A stretch of 64,000 nucleotides of DNA from NCBI GenBank assembly GCA_009733575.1, contig ML769399.1:160653-224652 (forward strand), read 5' to 3'. Under the pieces are notes generated by a model, which saw only the letters and a list, made by a program, of their open reading frames with translations, was not told the DNA's origin and did not search any database. The stretch comes from Gymnopus androsaceus JB14 (taxonomy: Eukaryota > Basidiomycota > Agaricomycetes > Agaricales > Omphalotaceae). This document shows positions 10,139 through 22,221 of this stretch, in pieces. Position 1 is the stretch's first letter. Every line of letters starts with the position of its first letter. Both the position numbers and the translations under genes were made by a program.

Positions 10139-13100
10139 ATGTCTCGCAATCAGCTACAGCCTCTTCAGCTTAATTCTCTTCCTCGGGCCCACGAACATGA
10201 TGAATATACAGCGCGGCCAGGGGGAAACCGGAGTGTACCTTCATGGAATACCGCTCCGAGCACTTCCAAGCCTTCCCGACCCCATTCTCCGATAATCGAT
10301 CCAACTCCTGGTCTTCCTCTTGGTCTTTCCAGGCCGTTGAACCAGGCAGAGCAGGAAAAGTTGGCCCAGCTTGATAGGCTGAAATTCTTTTTGGCTACTG
10401 CGCCAAGTCGTTGGGATACTTCTGCTTCGAATGATTCCAGTTCATCCTCAGATCCCTATCTTAATATGGGGATGGGAACAATGAACGCTCCTCATCATTC
10501 TCCTTCACATCCTGCACTCAATCGATTTCTCCTTCCAACTCAGGAGTATGTCACTTGCGTGTTGTGGAATAGCCTCTATCATATCACCGGTACAGATATC
10601 GTCAGGGCTTTAGTATTCAGGCAAGTTCTATTGTATTATATATCACTCTCTTTCCAACTTCTTTTATTCGCAGGTTCGAAGCTTTCGGTCGTCCCGTGCG
10701 GAACATGAAAAAGTTTGAGGAGGGTGTCTTTAGTGACTTGCGAAATCTGAAGCCTGGGCAGGATGCTAGCTTGGAGGAACCAAAGGTAAGTCATAGTTGT
10801 TCATCCGGCATATTTTGCTCATTGTTGTTGCAGTCCCCTTTTTTGGATCTTTTGTTCAAGTATCAGTGCATCCGTACGCAGAAGAAGCAAAAAGTCTTTT
10901 ACTGGTTCAGTGTCCCTCATGACCGCCTCTTCCTGGATGCTCTTGAAAGAGACCTCAAGAGAGAGAAGTAGGTTTCATCTCTTCTATGTGTACGAGCTTT
11001 TTCAAATATATTCACAGAATGGGTCTTGAAGCGACAACTCAAGTCGTCGGAGAGCCCGCTCTAAGCTTCGTTTACGATGGTGCATTTAAACGCTCTCTCT
11101 ACGAGCAGTTTGTCAAAGCTGCTGGAGGTAAAGATGGCGAGGGTGAGCTGGAGAGGGTCGTCAGGGGCTTGGACGAGAGCGTAAACGGGTTGAACGGCTA
11201 CGCTGAAGAGGGAGGCGACACTGCCGATACCGACGCTAGTGGAGATGAGAGTGTCAACGCTTCAGATGGTGAAGGTTCAAGGGCTCGGAAACGAAAAGCA
11301 GGAAGCGTAGGTGCTCCTGCAGCCAACAATCCCAACTCTCCGTTCTTCAATATGTTCTCGCTGTTCGAAGGTAGTCCTACCTATAAACAGCGCAGGAAAA
11401 AGACCAGCCGACCCTCTGCTCTTGGTGCCTCTGTTATGTCATCTTCGTCACATGGAGATGGGATGGAGATGATGGGCTCGTCGAGCGACGACTTGATGAG
11501 AGGAAGGTACGATATGCGGACTGTCAACGGGGCACCTGGCTCGTCAGTCGATCGCTATCCTTACCAGCCTAACGGCGAACAATATGCATCATACAACTCT
11601 GGAAGCGCCTACGACATGAGGGGCAATATGGGTTACCACCCCATTTCAAGTCCACCAAGCACCACTCGATTCCCTGGTCTGCACTATAATTATGGAATGG
11701 ATTCTGGTTATGGACAAGGAGGATACGCTGTGGGCGATCCGGGTACGGTGAGGGTCAAGCAGGAGCCCGTCAGTGCAGCGGATATGTTCCTCAGGCAAGC
11801 TCGAGGTGAATTGCCTAACGCAGCGGGCCCCACTCCCGCGGAATTGAGGGCAATGAAGAGGCACAGCTACGGTGGAGCAGGTTAGTCTTTTTTTTCTAGG
11901 TATATTGAAATGATATTGACGGCGCAATCTAACTATAGGTATTGATACTACCTCCGTTCCTGTCTGGCTAGAAGGCAAATTTGCAGGAGTAGGTATGGCC
12001 GCGACGACAGCCACCCCTCCTGCACCTTTTTCCAACCGAGGGAGGAGCATGGATGACTCCATGCAATCAGCGGATTCTTCTCCTTATCTACATGCACAGC
12101 AAAACCTACCTGCTGCTTCAAGTCCTTACATGGGCGCAGTATCGATGTCTGGATCTCCATCGCATAGCTCGGGTCCAAGTCCTCCCGGAAGTAGAGGCTC
12201 TCCTCATTCCACGTCCGAATCGCCTCCGGGGACGTCAGTTCCCACCGCGGCTGAAGCTTCGGCTGCATTCCCTAACCCCATTACAATTCCCAGCACTTCT
12301 CCATCCGGAACCCCAACGACAATTAAAGCTTACGCATGTCCTTTGCTTTCTTGTGGCCGACTCTTCAAGCGCATGGAACACTTGAAAAGGCATCTGCGCA
12401 CACATACGCTGGAGCGACCATTCGTTTGCACAAGGGAAGGCTGTGGAAAGAGATTCTCCCGAAGCGACAATCTCGGGCAGCATCTACGGGTGTGCAGGGG
12501 CGGAAAATCCGACGCTCCTTCCTCCAACGGCGATATCGAGGGAGGCGAGACAACAACCTCTGATGGTGATAGTCTTGGGTTGAGCGGTATGGAGTGGGGT
12601 ATCAATGTCGGAGAATGGATCAATTCTGAAATGGATGATGAGGGTCATGCAGCGGAGGAGTCTACGGAGAAGGAGGACGCCGAAATGCGTGATAATCAAC
12701 CCACCGGTGCTACTGCTGACATTGGAGTTGGGTTGAATATGTTTGGCGGCTCAAGTGGACTTGGCATGGGCATGGGGATGACCGCGGGCGTCTCCACCTC
12801 TACTGTCGCCGACACTTACGCCTCGTCGATTCCTAGCTCGGGAGCGCCGTTGGATGTGCCCATGGAACTCTGTGAGGTCGAGCTTACCGGAGATGTGAGA
12901 GACGTGCACGGCGACGAGGAAGGGCTGGTTCGCGTACATGTGCGTGGTGAATCTGGTGACGAAGGATACTTCACTGCGGACTCAAGTTCAAGTTATACTA
13001 CAGAGGTAATTGTCGATTTCGATCCTCATGAATTGGAATGTTTCCTGACATATATGTAAACAGCCTCGGCAACATCACGATGCCTATAATCAACAGCAAA

Positions 13101-14239
13101 ATCAGCAGTTCTATGACTCAACAGGGTATATGACGAACCCTCCTCATCCTCAACATCATTCATCGCTCGATTCTCATCTATCTCTCCAGTCCAATCGTCA
13201 TCTTCGTGCACCCTCTCCTCGCCAGTCGCTTGATTCGCAACTTGACGCCCAATCTCAATGGGCCATGCGTGGAACGCCTTCGCCTGCCTTCAGTACGATC
13301 TCTATCCCTCCTGGGTCCAATCCGAACACGAACAGGAACTCGTGGAGTGGTATGGGTGGATCCTTACCCAAATCTCAACCATCATACTTGAGGCAACACT
13401 CGAACGGAAGCAGCGAGAGCGGATACGGCGCAGATGACTCGTTGGCGATATACAATGGCGGCTCTGCCAGCTTGCCCATCCCAGGCATGAATTCAGTTTC
13501 AGTATCAGCTCCGTCACATAAACTAGCGTTTGATCATGGCAGCTTGTATCCACAAAGCATGTTGCTAGAACCATCGAATGCTTCTTTTGCTGCGTCCATG
13601 GGTGGTTTTAGCGTTGATTCATCTACAGGCGGTGGTCCAGTGAGAAGACATAGGAGCATGACGCCCAGCTTGATGAGAGGGGCAGATGGTGGATTTGTGA
13701 GGAGACCGCCAACCAGTGGTAGTGGTTCAGGCGATAATATGGTTGGGGTTACCGCCGGATACCATCCGTATGCGAGTAGCAGCCGAGCGAGTAGCCTAAG
13801 TAGAGGCGGGGGAAGCGTACATTCAAGTCCAGCTGGTCATCAACTCCCCCTTCCTGGAATGGGCATGCAAAGAAGTGAGAGCCGTGCTTCCAACTTGAGT
13901 GTCGAAGTTTCAGGGTCGGAGCATCTTCAGCAGGCTCGCCAGATGATGTCTAGACCAAGCTCAGCGGACCCTAGTGCTACTTCCAACGGATATCAAGCGG
14001 AAATGTATCGAACGGAATCGCCGGCGCAATTTGCGCATCATCTCCCGTCAGGTTCCAGTCAAGTCACTGATAGTCCAGGAACATTTGTTATGGACTTACC
14101 TGGCACTTCATACCATCAACCTTCTCATTTGCACTCTGCCACTGTTCCAGCGCAATTCGGAATGTCGGGAATGGAAGAACAGTTTGGCGTTCAAGGGATG
14201 AATGGCGGTTATTATCCGCACCATGTCAGTACCATATAA
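10139..14239 (+). CDS. STE12: Ste12-type transcription factor with C2H2 zinc fingers
   Basis: Six exons (10139-10620, 10674-10785, 10834-10967, 11018-11880, 11939-13005, 13064-14239) join to 1,278 codons with all phases closing. Residues ~79-270 are the STE DNA-binding domain ([62 protein letters not shown]). [15 protein letters not shown] follows at the fifth exon. Residues ~662-716 hold two zinc fingers, [15 protein letters not shown] and [14 protein letters not shown]; the second ends in Cys instead of His. The remainder is Ser/Gly/Pro-rich and probably disordered. In fungi Ste12 is the nuclear regulator downstream of pheromone and filamentation MAP kinases. Combining the STE domain with zinc fingers is the norm in filamentous fungi, not in baker's yeast. 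The first intron uses a GC donor (see findings). The neighbour downstream is convergent. Confidence 0.95.
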
Positions 14240-14863
14240 ATTAGATGTGGAGGAGAAGGAAGGGTGAGTGTTTTTTTTATCATGCTCTTTATATACCGCC
14301 AACTGACCAAATGTTTCGTCTCTCTTCTGTTTCGCGTCTCTCGCTTCGCTTCGTTATGTTTCGAACCGACTTTTTCGTGTGTTTCAGATGCCTGCGCGCG
14401 TGATGTAACTCGCCCGACGGGTTAAAATCTATCCTTTTTAACGCAGGTTGTCAATCGGCCTTGCATGTTCTTTTCTCATTCAAAAAGTTTTATATTTATT
14501 GGATGCTCTGCGTAAGTATACTAATACCCAAATAATTATACCTGTAACGTATTCTACCCTCTTTGTTTCATCTTAACCCGCTGTAACTGTCGACTATATC
14601 TATATTCTGTTGCTATACGGTAGTATACCTGTAGGCTGTTTCTCTCATTTTGCTCGAGCAAATTTCGTTCTGTGATATTTACTTTACTATCTTCGTATAT
14701 AAACCTCTTGCGTTTCATTTATATATATAACTTGTCTGAAATAATACAATTTGCATTTCATAACATTTGTTTCTGATAATAATCAAGGGAAGAATCGCGA
14801 ATGAGCGGGAATAGGCTGGAATCTCGAGATTCCGACCTATGAAAACCATCTTTTTGCCTGATC
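14240..14863. other. Convergent 3' ends of the STE12-type and Fmp46-like genes
   Basis: AT- and pyrimidine-rich, with AATAAT/ATAATAC-like polyadenylation signals around 14740-14790. A possible 3' UTR intron opens with GTGAGTG at about 14262 and would end at a TTTCAG near 14388. No coding potential is seen. Confidence 0.45.
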
Positions 14864-15416
14864 TTAATCCTTCGGCAACTCTCCGTCTCTCTGCTTTCGA
14901 AGGGTCTCCAAAATACTCTTCACGCCCTCCACGTCGCCTATGCTAACCTTTCCAGCCTCCCAATCTACTACGATCGGCCATTTCATGGCATTGGGATTCT
15001 TCGCACCAAGGTCGTGTATTGCAGAGACAGAGTGGGGAGCGTCTGATCCAGAGGGTGTAGATGGGTGTGCAGAGAGGAAAACAGAGGCAGGATTCCGGTC
15101 GGGAGAAACATAAGACAGTATTGTCCTCAGCTGATCTGACGTAGGAGGTGCCTCTACGACTTCAAGCTTGAAATCCAGTGGAGGAGAAGAGGTTTTGTCC
15201 GCAGGGAAAGGTCCAGAGATCGCTGATCTCAAAAGGTTCAATGCCTTTTGTGAAGGAGGCGAAGTAGGATGATGGCTTCATTTTCCCTTTAATATTTGGC
15301 AAGGAAAGAATGATCGTCGCTCACAAGATAGTCAATTCTGCCTGAATAAGAAATATAGCGTTCATGTAACGTGTATAAAAGGAAACACTTACTGCTGCCC
15401 TTCGAAAAGAAAACAT
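14864..15416 (-). CDS. Fmp46-like mitochondrial thioredoxin-fold protein (DUF1687)
   Basis: Three exons on the minus strand (15416-15393, 15341-15325, 15275-14864) join to 150 codons plus stop with phases closing. They give MFSFRRAAAELTIFHHPTS.., a start typical of the fungal DUF1687/Fmp46 family (LTIFHHPTSPPSQKALNLLR). The basic first residues fit a mitochondrial presequence. The conserved C-terminal half reads NAMKWPIVVDWEAGKVSIG. No cysteine occurs in the predicted protein, so a redox role by a CxxC site is excluded for this copy; the family name rests on the fold. The second intron ends in a non-standard GAAG rather than a YAG acceptor. The gene is divergent from the rhodanese-domain gene, with 108 bp between the two ATGs. 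Confidence 0.75.
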
Positions 15417-15524
15417 GTCAACGTTGTTGGTGGTTTAGAAATTAAGACCAAGCGGAAGCGCGTCATGCTTCGAGTCGTGTGACCGGCTTCTACACGCGCT
15501 CACGCCTTCTCTTTTCTATTCTTC
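15417..15524. promoter_or_regulatory. Divergent promoter of Fmp46-like and rhodanese-domain genes
   Basis: Only 108 bp separate the two start codons. The interval is mixed in composition with a pyrimidine run just before the plus-strand ATG and no clear TATA box. Both genes must start transcription inside it or inside each other's 5' UTR. Confidence 0.6.
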
Positions 15525-16844
15525 ATGGCTACCTCAGCAGAGAACGTTTCTTCTGATCTCCAACCCTTACCAGTTGTATGTACTTCAATGAGTTGAAATC
15601 TTACTCGCATTCTCTGATAATGCACCGCAGAGAACTCTCGCTGATGTTCGCGATCAAGTTGCCCAAGAAATTGGAGTGAAAATAGTGAACAAAGCAGAAC
15701 GTCTTGACGGTAAATGATCCATCGATAGTATTACACTGGGGGCAAAGACCAACACACCTGAAAACTAAGTGCCTTGAACGCACTACCCAACGCACTAGGT
15801 AATGCACGCAAGCAATGAATTGAACAAAGGAAGCTTTGTGATTCGAAGCCGATCTGGCTTTGGAAATTGTGTGTATACCTATGCCCTTTGTGTTCTGCAA
15901 GTGCATTGCCTAGTGCATTACCCAGTGCGTTGGGTGGTGCATTCAAGGCACTTGACCATCAAGTGCATTGGTTTTTGCCCCGGTGTTAATGTCATTGAAC
16001 TCCCCTTGACTTTAGCAGTTAAGATGTCAAAATCGGTGTCATGTTGACCTTTTCCAAGAGCGACGATGTAGGATTCTTAAAGCAAATCGCTCACGCTATC
16101 AGAGAATGCTGTCTCCAGGACTTTTTGTTCGTCATTGCTACCACCGGACCTCCCAAAGACTCGGACGCCAATTTTGTTTTCATTTGTTCCTCCACTGAGG
16201 ACTATGTTCAGAGGGCTGTTCTTCTGACAACCGCCAAATTCGTCGGTCGAGCTGTTGCGATTCAGAACGAACCAAACAAGACCTGCATCATATCGGTCAA
16301 AGATGTGGGATATTCCTCTTACGACGAAGCTGCTCTATGGGACGTTGTGCGAAAGTCAGCTCGGTCTCCTATCGATCCTTTAGTGCCGCCACCTGGGTCC
16401 CGATGGATCGATAACATCCTCTCCGATGCGCGCGCGCAGCTGCAGCGTTTGGAACCAGCAATGGCTTACGAAGAACTGCGTGAGCCCGAAGTCAACGCAC
16501 CGACATTTCTCGTTGACATTCGACCCGAGGCTCAAAGGAACGAGCACGGAGGCATTGCAGGGTCATTGGTGGTTGACAGAAATGGTTTGGAGTGGAAATT
16601 TGACCCTCGATCTCATTCAAGGCTAATCATCGCGGACCGCTATGATTTGAGAGTTATTATATTCTCCCAAGAAGGAAATTCATCCAGTCTCGCGGCACAT
16701 TCACTCCAGAGACTTGGCCTGCTTAATGCGACAGATCTTATTGGTGGATTTAATGCTTGGAGAGAGGCTGGCCTTCCGGTAGATATACCTATCAGAACTG
16801 CTCACTCGGTGCTGTCCCTCCTACCAGGAGAATCGTTGGTCTGA
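15525..16844 (+). CDS. Rhodanese-domain protein lacking the catalytic Cys
   Basis: Exons 15525-15575, 15631-15709 and 16024-16844 join to 316 residues plus stop, in phase. The N-terminal ~185 residues (DVRDQVAQEIGVKIVNKAE, then LTFSKSDDVGFLKQIAH) are unfamiliar. Residues ~189-297 form a rhodanese homology domain: FLVDIRPEAQRNEHGGIAGS at the start, IIFSQEGNSSSLAAHSLQ at the active-site loop and GGFNAWREAGLPV at the end. The position of the catalytic Cys is Ser (about residue 258), so sulfurtransferase activity is unlikely and a binding or regulatory role more probable. The second intron is 314 nt, six times the local norm, because it contains a MITE-like insertion (15731-15990). Its acceptor must be TTAAG, after the CAG at 16018, to keep the frame. 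Confidence 0.75.
15731..15990. mobile_element. MITE-like element inside an intron
   Basis: Terminal inverted repeats of ~77 bp (15731-15807 against 15913-15990) match at roughly 80-85 percent by eye. They share the cores AGTGCCTTGAA, CACCCAACGCACT-like and GTAATGCAC. The ~105 bp centre has no coding capacity. It accounts for the unusual length of the host intron. A target-site duplication could not be fixed with confidence, so the superfamily is open. Confidence 0.75.
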
Positions 16845-17010
16845 TAGACAGATGAAATTATTTACTGTATTCCCTAAACAATGGCCTAACTGGAATAAAT
16901 ACAAAGACATACGACAAGAAATAATAGTACAGGTTAGAGGTGCTAAAAGCAAATTATAAACAGTACAACATGGACATCAGTCGAAGCAAGTAAAAATACA
17001 GAAAACACGA

Positions 17011-20000
17011 TCAAAGCATGGCAGTAAATTTCTCTCCGTCGACCTTATCTGGTCCTTCTTTGTCTTTCTCATCAGGTGTACGACTCTCGTCGTTGGTCCC
17101 AGCATGACGATTGATATCCGGGTCAACCGTTTTTACAACTCCTCCAGACTTATCGATCCCTCCCAGAGGCGTGCTCTTGAAACGAGTGCCCTTGAGGGAA
17201 GACGTGGGTTTCAATCCAATGATAGCAGCAGGCGGAACCGCCAGACTTGTGCTAGAAGGAGGAGAATTGCTAGCCGGAGGTGCTCCCGTGCCCGAAGCCG
17301 CGATTCTGCGCTTGCGGTCCAACAGGAATGCTTCAAGAGAAGGGGCAGGAGAAGCACTACGAGATCCAGTAGGCGCCAATTGGACTCCGGGAGCAACCTT
17401 GGCTACAGGCGACAAGACAGTCGGCTGAGCAAAAGAAAATTTCGCCACTTTTCCGACAATAGTAGCCTCTTCTTGGTTAGGCGTCGCGACAGCACCAGAC
17501 GCCTCGAGAGGAGAGCCACTGGGAGTTGAATCGGGACTATGCTGTTCGATAATGATCGAAGGTGGGTCACGAACAATGCCCTCTCCCCCGCTCTCAACCA
17601 CGGGCGTACCCAAACGCTGAACGTTGGAAGAGGAATGTGTACGGGTGAAAGAAGGAGCTGGGGTAAAGTCGTTAGCCGCGGAAGATCCAGCACTCGGAAT
17701 AGCATCGCGTGGGGCAGGACTGGGAGGCGCACTGCTTGACCTCAAGAAATTAAACCCTTTCAAAGACAGAGGCTTCAAAACGGGAGTAATAGGTTTCAAC
17801 GTAGCAGAGCGATTTGACGCGTCAGTTTGAGTGGCGTTAACGGTATCGTTGACCTGGATTTGTACGGGTGGAACATATGGATCACCATGGGCGCCTTGGG
17901 GGTCGAATTCGTCATAGATTTCTTCTCCGATGAGCTCTGTACAGGCCAAGCGTAAATCATTGGAACCAAGAGTGAGAAAATAACTCCTACCTTCAAGAAC
18001 GTCCTCCAGTGTAATGATACCTAGCTAAAATTTAATTTCAATACTTGCTTTTTTTTTTTGCCAAATTAAGAGGAAGCTTTACCGGGCTGATTGAAGGGTC
18101 TAGTCCTTGGAGAAACTAATTATGGTTAATTAGCGCCGTTAGACTCGATCAAGCAGAAAGACACTACCTCTTCAGCACCCGCTTTAGCCAACACGGCGTC
18201 AGCAGGCATGCCTTGATTGAAAACATTAGCAACCTATGAGAAGACATTTATCGGCGACACATACTCTGTTCCAGATTCGAGATGGATGCCATTCCTGCTG
18301 CGGCCCGTGACAACTGGAAGCTAGCCCTTCTACTTTTGGGGCGATTTTCGGTACCAGCCGCTGTGTCTCCATCATGTCGTTCGAAATCAGCAGCGGTGAG
18401 ACCAGTGATGCCAGCGTCGGTCAACGTATCGCCTTTGAGGGTAGTCTCTCCGTCTTCAGAACCTTCTTCGATGTCATTAATCTTGCGCCTTCGGCTCAAC
18501 TTTTTCTCGTTTTCTGCCCCTTTTTCTTTCTCCTCATCACTGGAATCAGAAGTATCACCTATGACACGTTTCAAACGCTGCGTAAGACTGTGCTTGGCCA
18601 CTTTCTTCACGCTGGCAGCCTGTCGACAACATTCAGAACAGTTCGATCAAGAGATTCATGGTAGCCTACCTTTTCCTGACTAAAGCGACTCACAATGGCC
18701 ACTAGAAGCGAAGATGAAGTAGATAATCCCTGGAATATGTGCACATTAGACTTACTATGCGAACGGCCCTCTTGAAATTTATCAAGGATACCCAATAACG
18801 ACTCGTTGTGCGGTACGAAAAACACCTTGTTTAGCTGAATGTTCCGCAGAGGGACCGATTCTGTGTGGAGCTTGAGTAAAATGCGCCAAGCGTAACAAAT
18901 GTACTAACGCTGAGGATCAAGCAGGACGCATTGCTTCACCAATAGAATTCCTACGATCTTCTTCACTGTTTGAGTGCGCGCTCTACCTCTTGCCTCCATG
19001 CCACTTTGGCCGTGCATAGGAACCTCGATCTCCTCGTAGACGGGAACACGGCTATGTCCAGTCAGACAGATCTTCTTGAGCAGATCATAATCCAGCTCCG
19101 AGTCGATTGAAAGCATGAACACGTCTTTGATAGGTGTCATTGCCTTATTCAGGGTAGTGAGTACGTAGATTTCAAACAAAGGCTCTTCACAAACCTGCTT
19201 CACTACCTTCTCCTGCAGGTCCAAGGTCGCTATTCAAATAAAATTATGACTTGTACAACTATATGATTATTTTTTTTCTTACCTCCGATGATGTTCACCG
19301 TTCCCATCGTGAGATCACCTCCATGCGTCGCCATAGAGGAATGCATAGCGATTAGCTCTTTCAATTCTATCACAGAGCAACATCAGTGAAGCAAGACGAC
19401 AGCTGCGCGAGAAACAAACATACCAGCCCTCCGATAGATGATCCCGTGGTGGGGGCCCAATACGAATTCAAGAAGCTTAGCGACAGGCCATGCAATAATG
19501 CCCTAAGGAAAATTCAGTATGTAGTGTTCAATACGTGCAAGTTCACCCACCAAAGCATAAATAAGGATCTGTGTGAATCCAGCCATTTTAGCACCCAAAA
19601 AAAGCCCATGCCTCGAAAATAATCTGAAAAGCAAGTTAACGACCCGAGATAGCATAGTAGGCAAAATGACTGACGACTGTGGAATTATTTCCGAGAATCT
19701 GAAAGAAGAGTTAGCGAGCCGCAAAGGGGAAAGAAGTGTCACAATGGACTATAACTATCGACGCGTAAATCCGTGCCCCATGCCAGCAACACGCGTTTAA
19801 AACACGTCCTTGGAGCAGGTAACATTTTGGCAGGCATACACAACCTCCGATTGACTGAAGTCAACTCACATCACTATCAGTGCCGTACTAGCGACCACTG
19901 ACTGAATTCCACCTCCCAGGACAGGTTCAGAAATGATAGGAAGGGATTCGTTCACGATCATATTGGCCAAGAGTAAAGTAACAAGAAGAAGATGCCCATT

Positions 20001-20452
20001 TTCGCGCAGAGGCTGAATCTTTGCCGCCTGTTGTCGTTGCGCTCTAAGCAAGAGATTATGAGCTGAGATTGATAGCGGAGAGTGCTACACATACTGATTG
20101 CCACTAATTGCAAGTACGTTCAGCTGGGTTTCATCCAAGCTCATATAGCCTATAGAATGTAAGTAGACGGCTCCAATACTACAGAGCCACCGATATCGAT
20201 GCACGAACCTAGTGTCAAGCCGGCGAATAATCCGGATAAAAGAACAAATATTGGAATGAGAATGCCGAATACGATCCTTTCATTGTGGTCATCCAGGCCT
20301 CTTCGGACAAAGCTAGTGACCTTGTGAGATGCAGAGTCGTAATGCTCTGGTCTAAGGTCGCGGAGAAGGTTGAGAACATAGTGTGAGACAAACGACAGAG
20401 CAGTATAAAGTAGCCGAGAAGAGTGTCTGTGAACCAGGGGAACAGGGACCAT
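17011..20452 (-). CDS. MAM3: Mam3/CNNM-type membrane protein with CBS pair
   Basis: Fifteen exons on the minus strand close in phase to 860 codons. An N-terminal hydrophobic segment (IVFGILIPIFVLLSGLFAGL) leads into the DUF21/CNNM core: TLGYMSLDETQLNVLAISGN, PLRENGHLLLVTLLLANMIV, ESLPIISEPVLGGG, VIFSEIIPQS and RHGLFLGAKMAGFTQILIY. A CBS-domain pair follows (MTPIKDVFMLSIDSELDYD, then NKVFFVPHNESLLGILDKF and MAIVSRFS), with GIITLEDVLEELIGEEIYDE ending the regulatory core. The last ~300 residues are Ser/Pro/Thr-rich and probably disordered. Family members act in divalent-cation (Mg, Mn) homeostasis at vacuolar or other internal membranes. Start: ATG 20452 is the first in-frame Met after a stop. 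The acceptor of the intron at 18264-18212 is CAATCAAG, with a CTAAT branch site inside. Confidence 0.92.
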
Positions 20453-20742
20453 TCGAGTTGACGGAAGAGAAGTAGCAGTGGGAAAAGATGAGTAACGCGG
20501 CACTACTTAAGCTGAAACGATGTCGTGATGACTGATCCTGCCTTGGTCGGCGTGTTCGACGCGATAAGTCAGAATCTGGGTGGTTGTTCGGCGTCAAAAG
20601 GTTCGATGAAGATTCGGAGATGGGGTTTGGTGAAGAAAGAGAAGTGTGGCGCGTCAGTGGCCTCTGCATAATGGGTTACTAAATCCAGCTTGCCGGCGGA
20701 GGCTGCCACAACGGCATCACGGCATCGTGAAAGCTGTTTCTT
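20453..20742. other. Upstream region of the MAM3-type gene
   Basis: A minus-strand frame at 20569-20757 (VVAASAGKLDLVTHYAEATD) is open but is cut at its start by the boundary of the repeat at 20743. It may be a host gene remnant or a chance frame. The MAM3 promoter must lie here. Confidence 0.35.
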
Positions 20743-22029
20743 GACATACAGCTTCATTAATGCCGTGGAAGTGTACTAGGGACTACGGCGGAATGGCCAA
20801 AGAATGCGGAACATCCGAATCTCGAGCACTAGGATAGCTGAGCCTAGTATCATAGGCATTGTCTCGAGAAGTGTAGAATGTGTACTGCAGTGGCGCAGAG
20901 ATCCTATGTGCAACGCATGAAACCAATGGAAAAGATCCCTCTTATCAGAGACCCTGCAATGCAGCCTCCGTGAGCTGAGGCCCTTGCAAATGTCGACAAA
21001 GTGAGCAGCAACTTGATCGATACCGGGCCGTTTGAAAAGATCATCACGCATTTCCGAGATGAGAATTTTCATAAATCCAAGGTTGCGCCTCGCCGCACCG
21101 AATTCATTGCCCTCATACTGGCTCATAGAACCGACCACTATGAATCTTGATCGAATTTAAATCCCCAGGCAGTCCACATCGACCTTAAAATGATTGCACC
21201 ACTCGTTTCGTCCAAATTCGGGTACAGACTGGTCGCCATAAACCTTCATAACCTGGGCGTTCCGAAGGAGGACCGTCCTCAGGATTGTACTGCTTCGACA
21301 AGTTCCAGTCAATGAAAAAATATTCATGACTGGATGTGTAGTGTGTTTATTAGCAAGCCAAAAAGAAGCATACTTACTATGTGTTGAATATGCAGTTCAA
21401 ACTGTTAATATTTGACTGCAGAAATCCACCACTTTTCCGACAGGATTGGCACTATATGTTAGTCTGTCCCGAGAGAGAAACATCATTACAATGAGGCTTC
21501 TTGGCTGTGTCGCTGCTGAGATGGGAATGCAAGCGTTTCGAGGTTCAACATACGCAAAGATTGAAGAGATCTTATCTCTATTTATAGATAGTTAAAGGGT
21601 GGCTCAATTGAATGGTCGTCGGAGCTCTACATGCTTTCAATCCCGGACGGCGTCCATGCTCGTCCATGACAAAGGGGTCGCCATAGCTCAGGGCAGATTT
21701 TTGATGAATCTGACCTCCAAGAGGGCACTCAGTTGGAATTATATCGCGGTTAAAGACGATATTCTGCTTCCTTGAGCCGATTATAATGGCCTCGCCAAAA
21801 CGCGGACGTCCGACTTTTGAAACTTGAAGCTCAAGACGAAACTCACAGCTCGATTCCTTTGTATAGCGGTAGTTGGTTGCTATGATGTCAGCAAGCTTCT
21901 GCTACCCCTTTTTTCTCGCGATAAACATGAGTGCATAGCCCGCTAAATTTGAGGATGTGGTTCGAAGGGAAGGACCGAGTGTGGGAATATACCAAAGCGT
22001 CATATACTACGGCGCGTTCAGTTGCCAAG
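20743..22029 (-). repeat. Dispersed ~1.29 kb repeat, copy 1
   Basis: Strongly similar, in the same orientation, to 29505-30737. Similarity begins abruptly at the shared CATACAGCTTCATTAATG (20743/29505) and fades after TTGCCA near 22025/30735. It carries the kinase relic described separately and, in its right half, a conserved unassigned minus-strand segment (RFGEAIII, NIVFN, CPLGGQI, FVMD). Differences between the copies are scattered, mostly C/T and G/A. Confidence 0.85.
20776..21350 (-). pseudogene. Protein kinase C-lobe relic (agaric-expanded family), copy 1
   Basis: Minus-strand fragments in order: EYFFIDWNLSK and YNPEDGPPSERPGYEG (activation-segment region, FID in place of DFG-like FIDFG), DQSVPEFGRNEWCNHF, FKVDVDCLG, then NLGFMKILISEMRDDLFKRP and VAAHFVDICKGLSSRRLHCR. 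The order and motifs match the Agaricomycete kinase family with YxPEDGPPxE, SVPEF and a KRPxxxEV-type end. A frameshift separates the first two blocks and a TAA follows DCLG. No N-lobe or catalytic HRD is seen. Copy 2 has the TAA at the homologous place. Confidence 0.7.
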
Positions 22030-22221
22030 GTTTATGATACACACATGCATCTCATACTAAGCAGTGTGACACTATATTGGCATAAAGTATATCTCACGAA
22101 ACCTGTGTAGATTTCGGCGCATCCGCGGCACCATTGATGCCCAAAAGATGCCCATGGACAGCATTGACATCTTTACAACTCCCATCATCAGCATCTACGT
22201 GTCAACCACGTTTTACCAAGA

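Noticed and set aside
18212..18264. A 31 nt intron ending at CTCATAG in the MAM3-type gene
   Set aside because: Too short and breaks frame; the CAATCAAG acceptor restores EQSMPADAVL with a branch site in place.
20569..20757. Minus frame with VVAASAGKLDLVTHYAEATD as a gene
   Set aside because: Its start lies in the repeat boundary, no family or splice partner is seen and it overlaps the MAM3 promoter.
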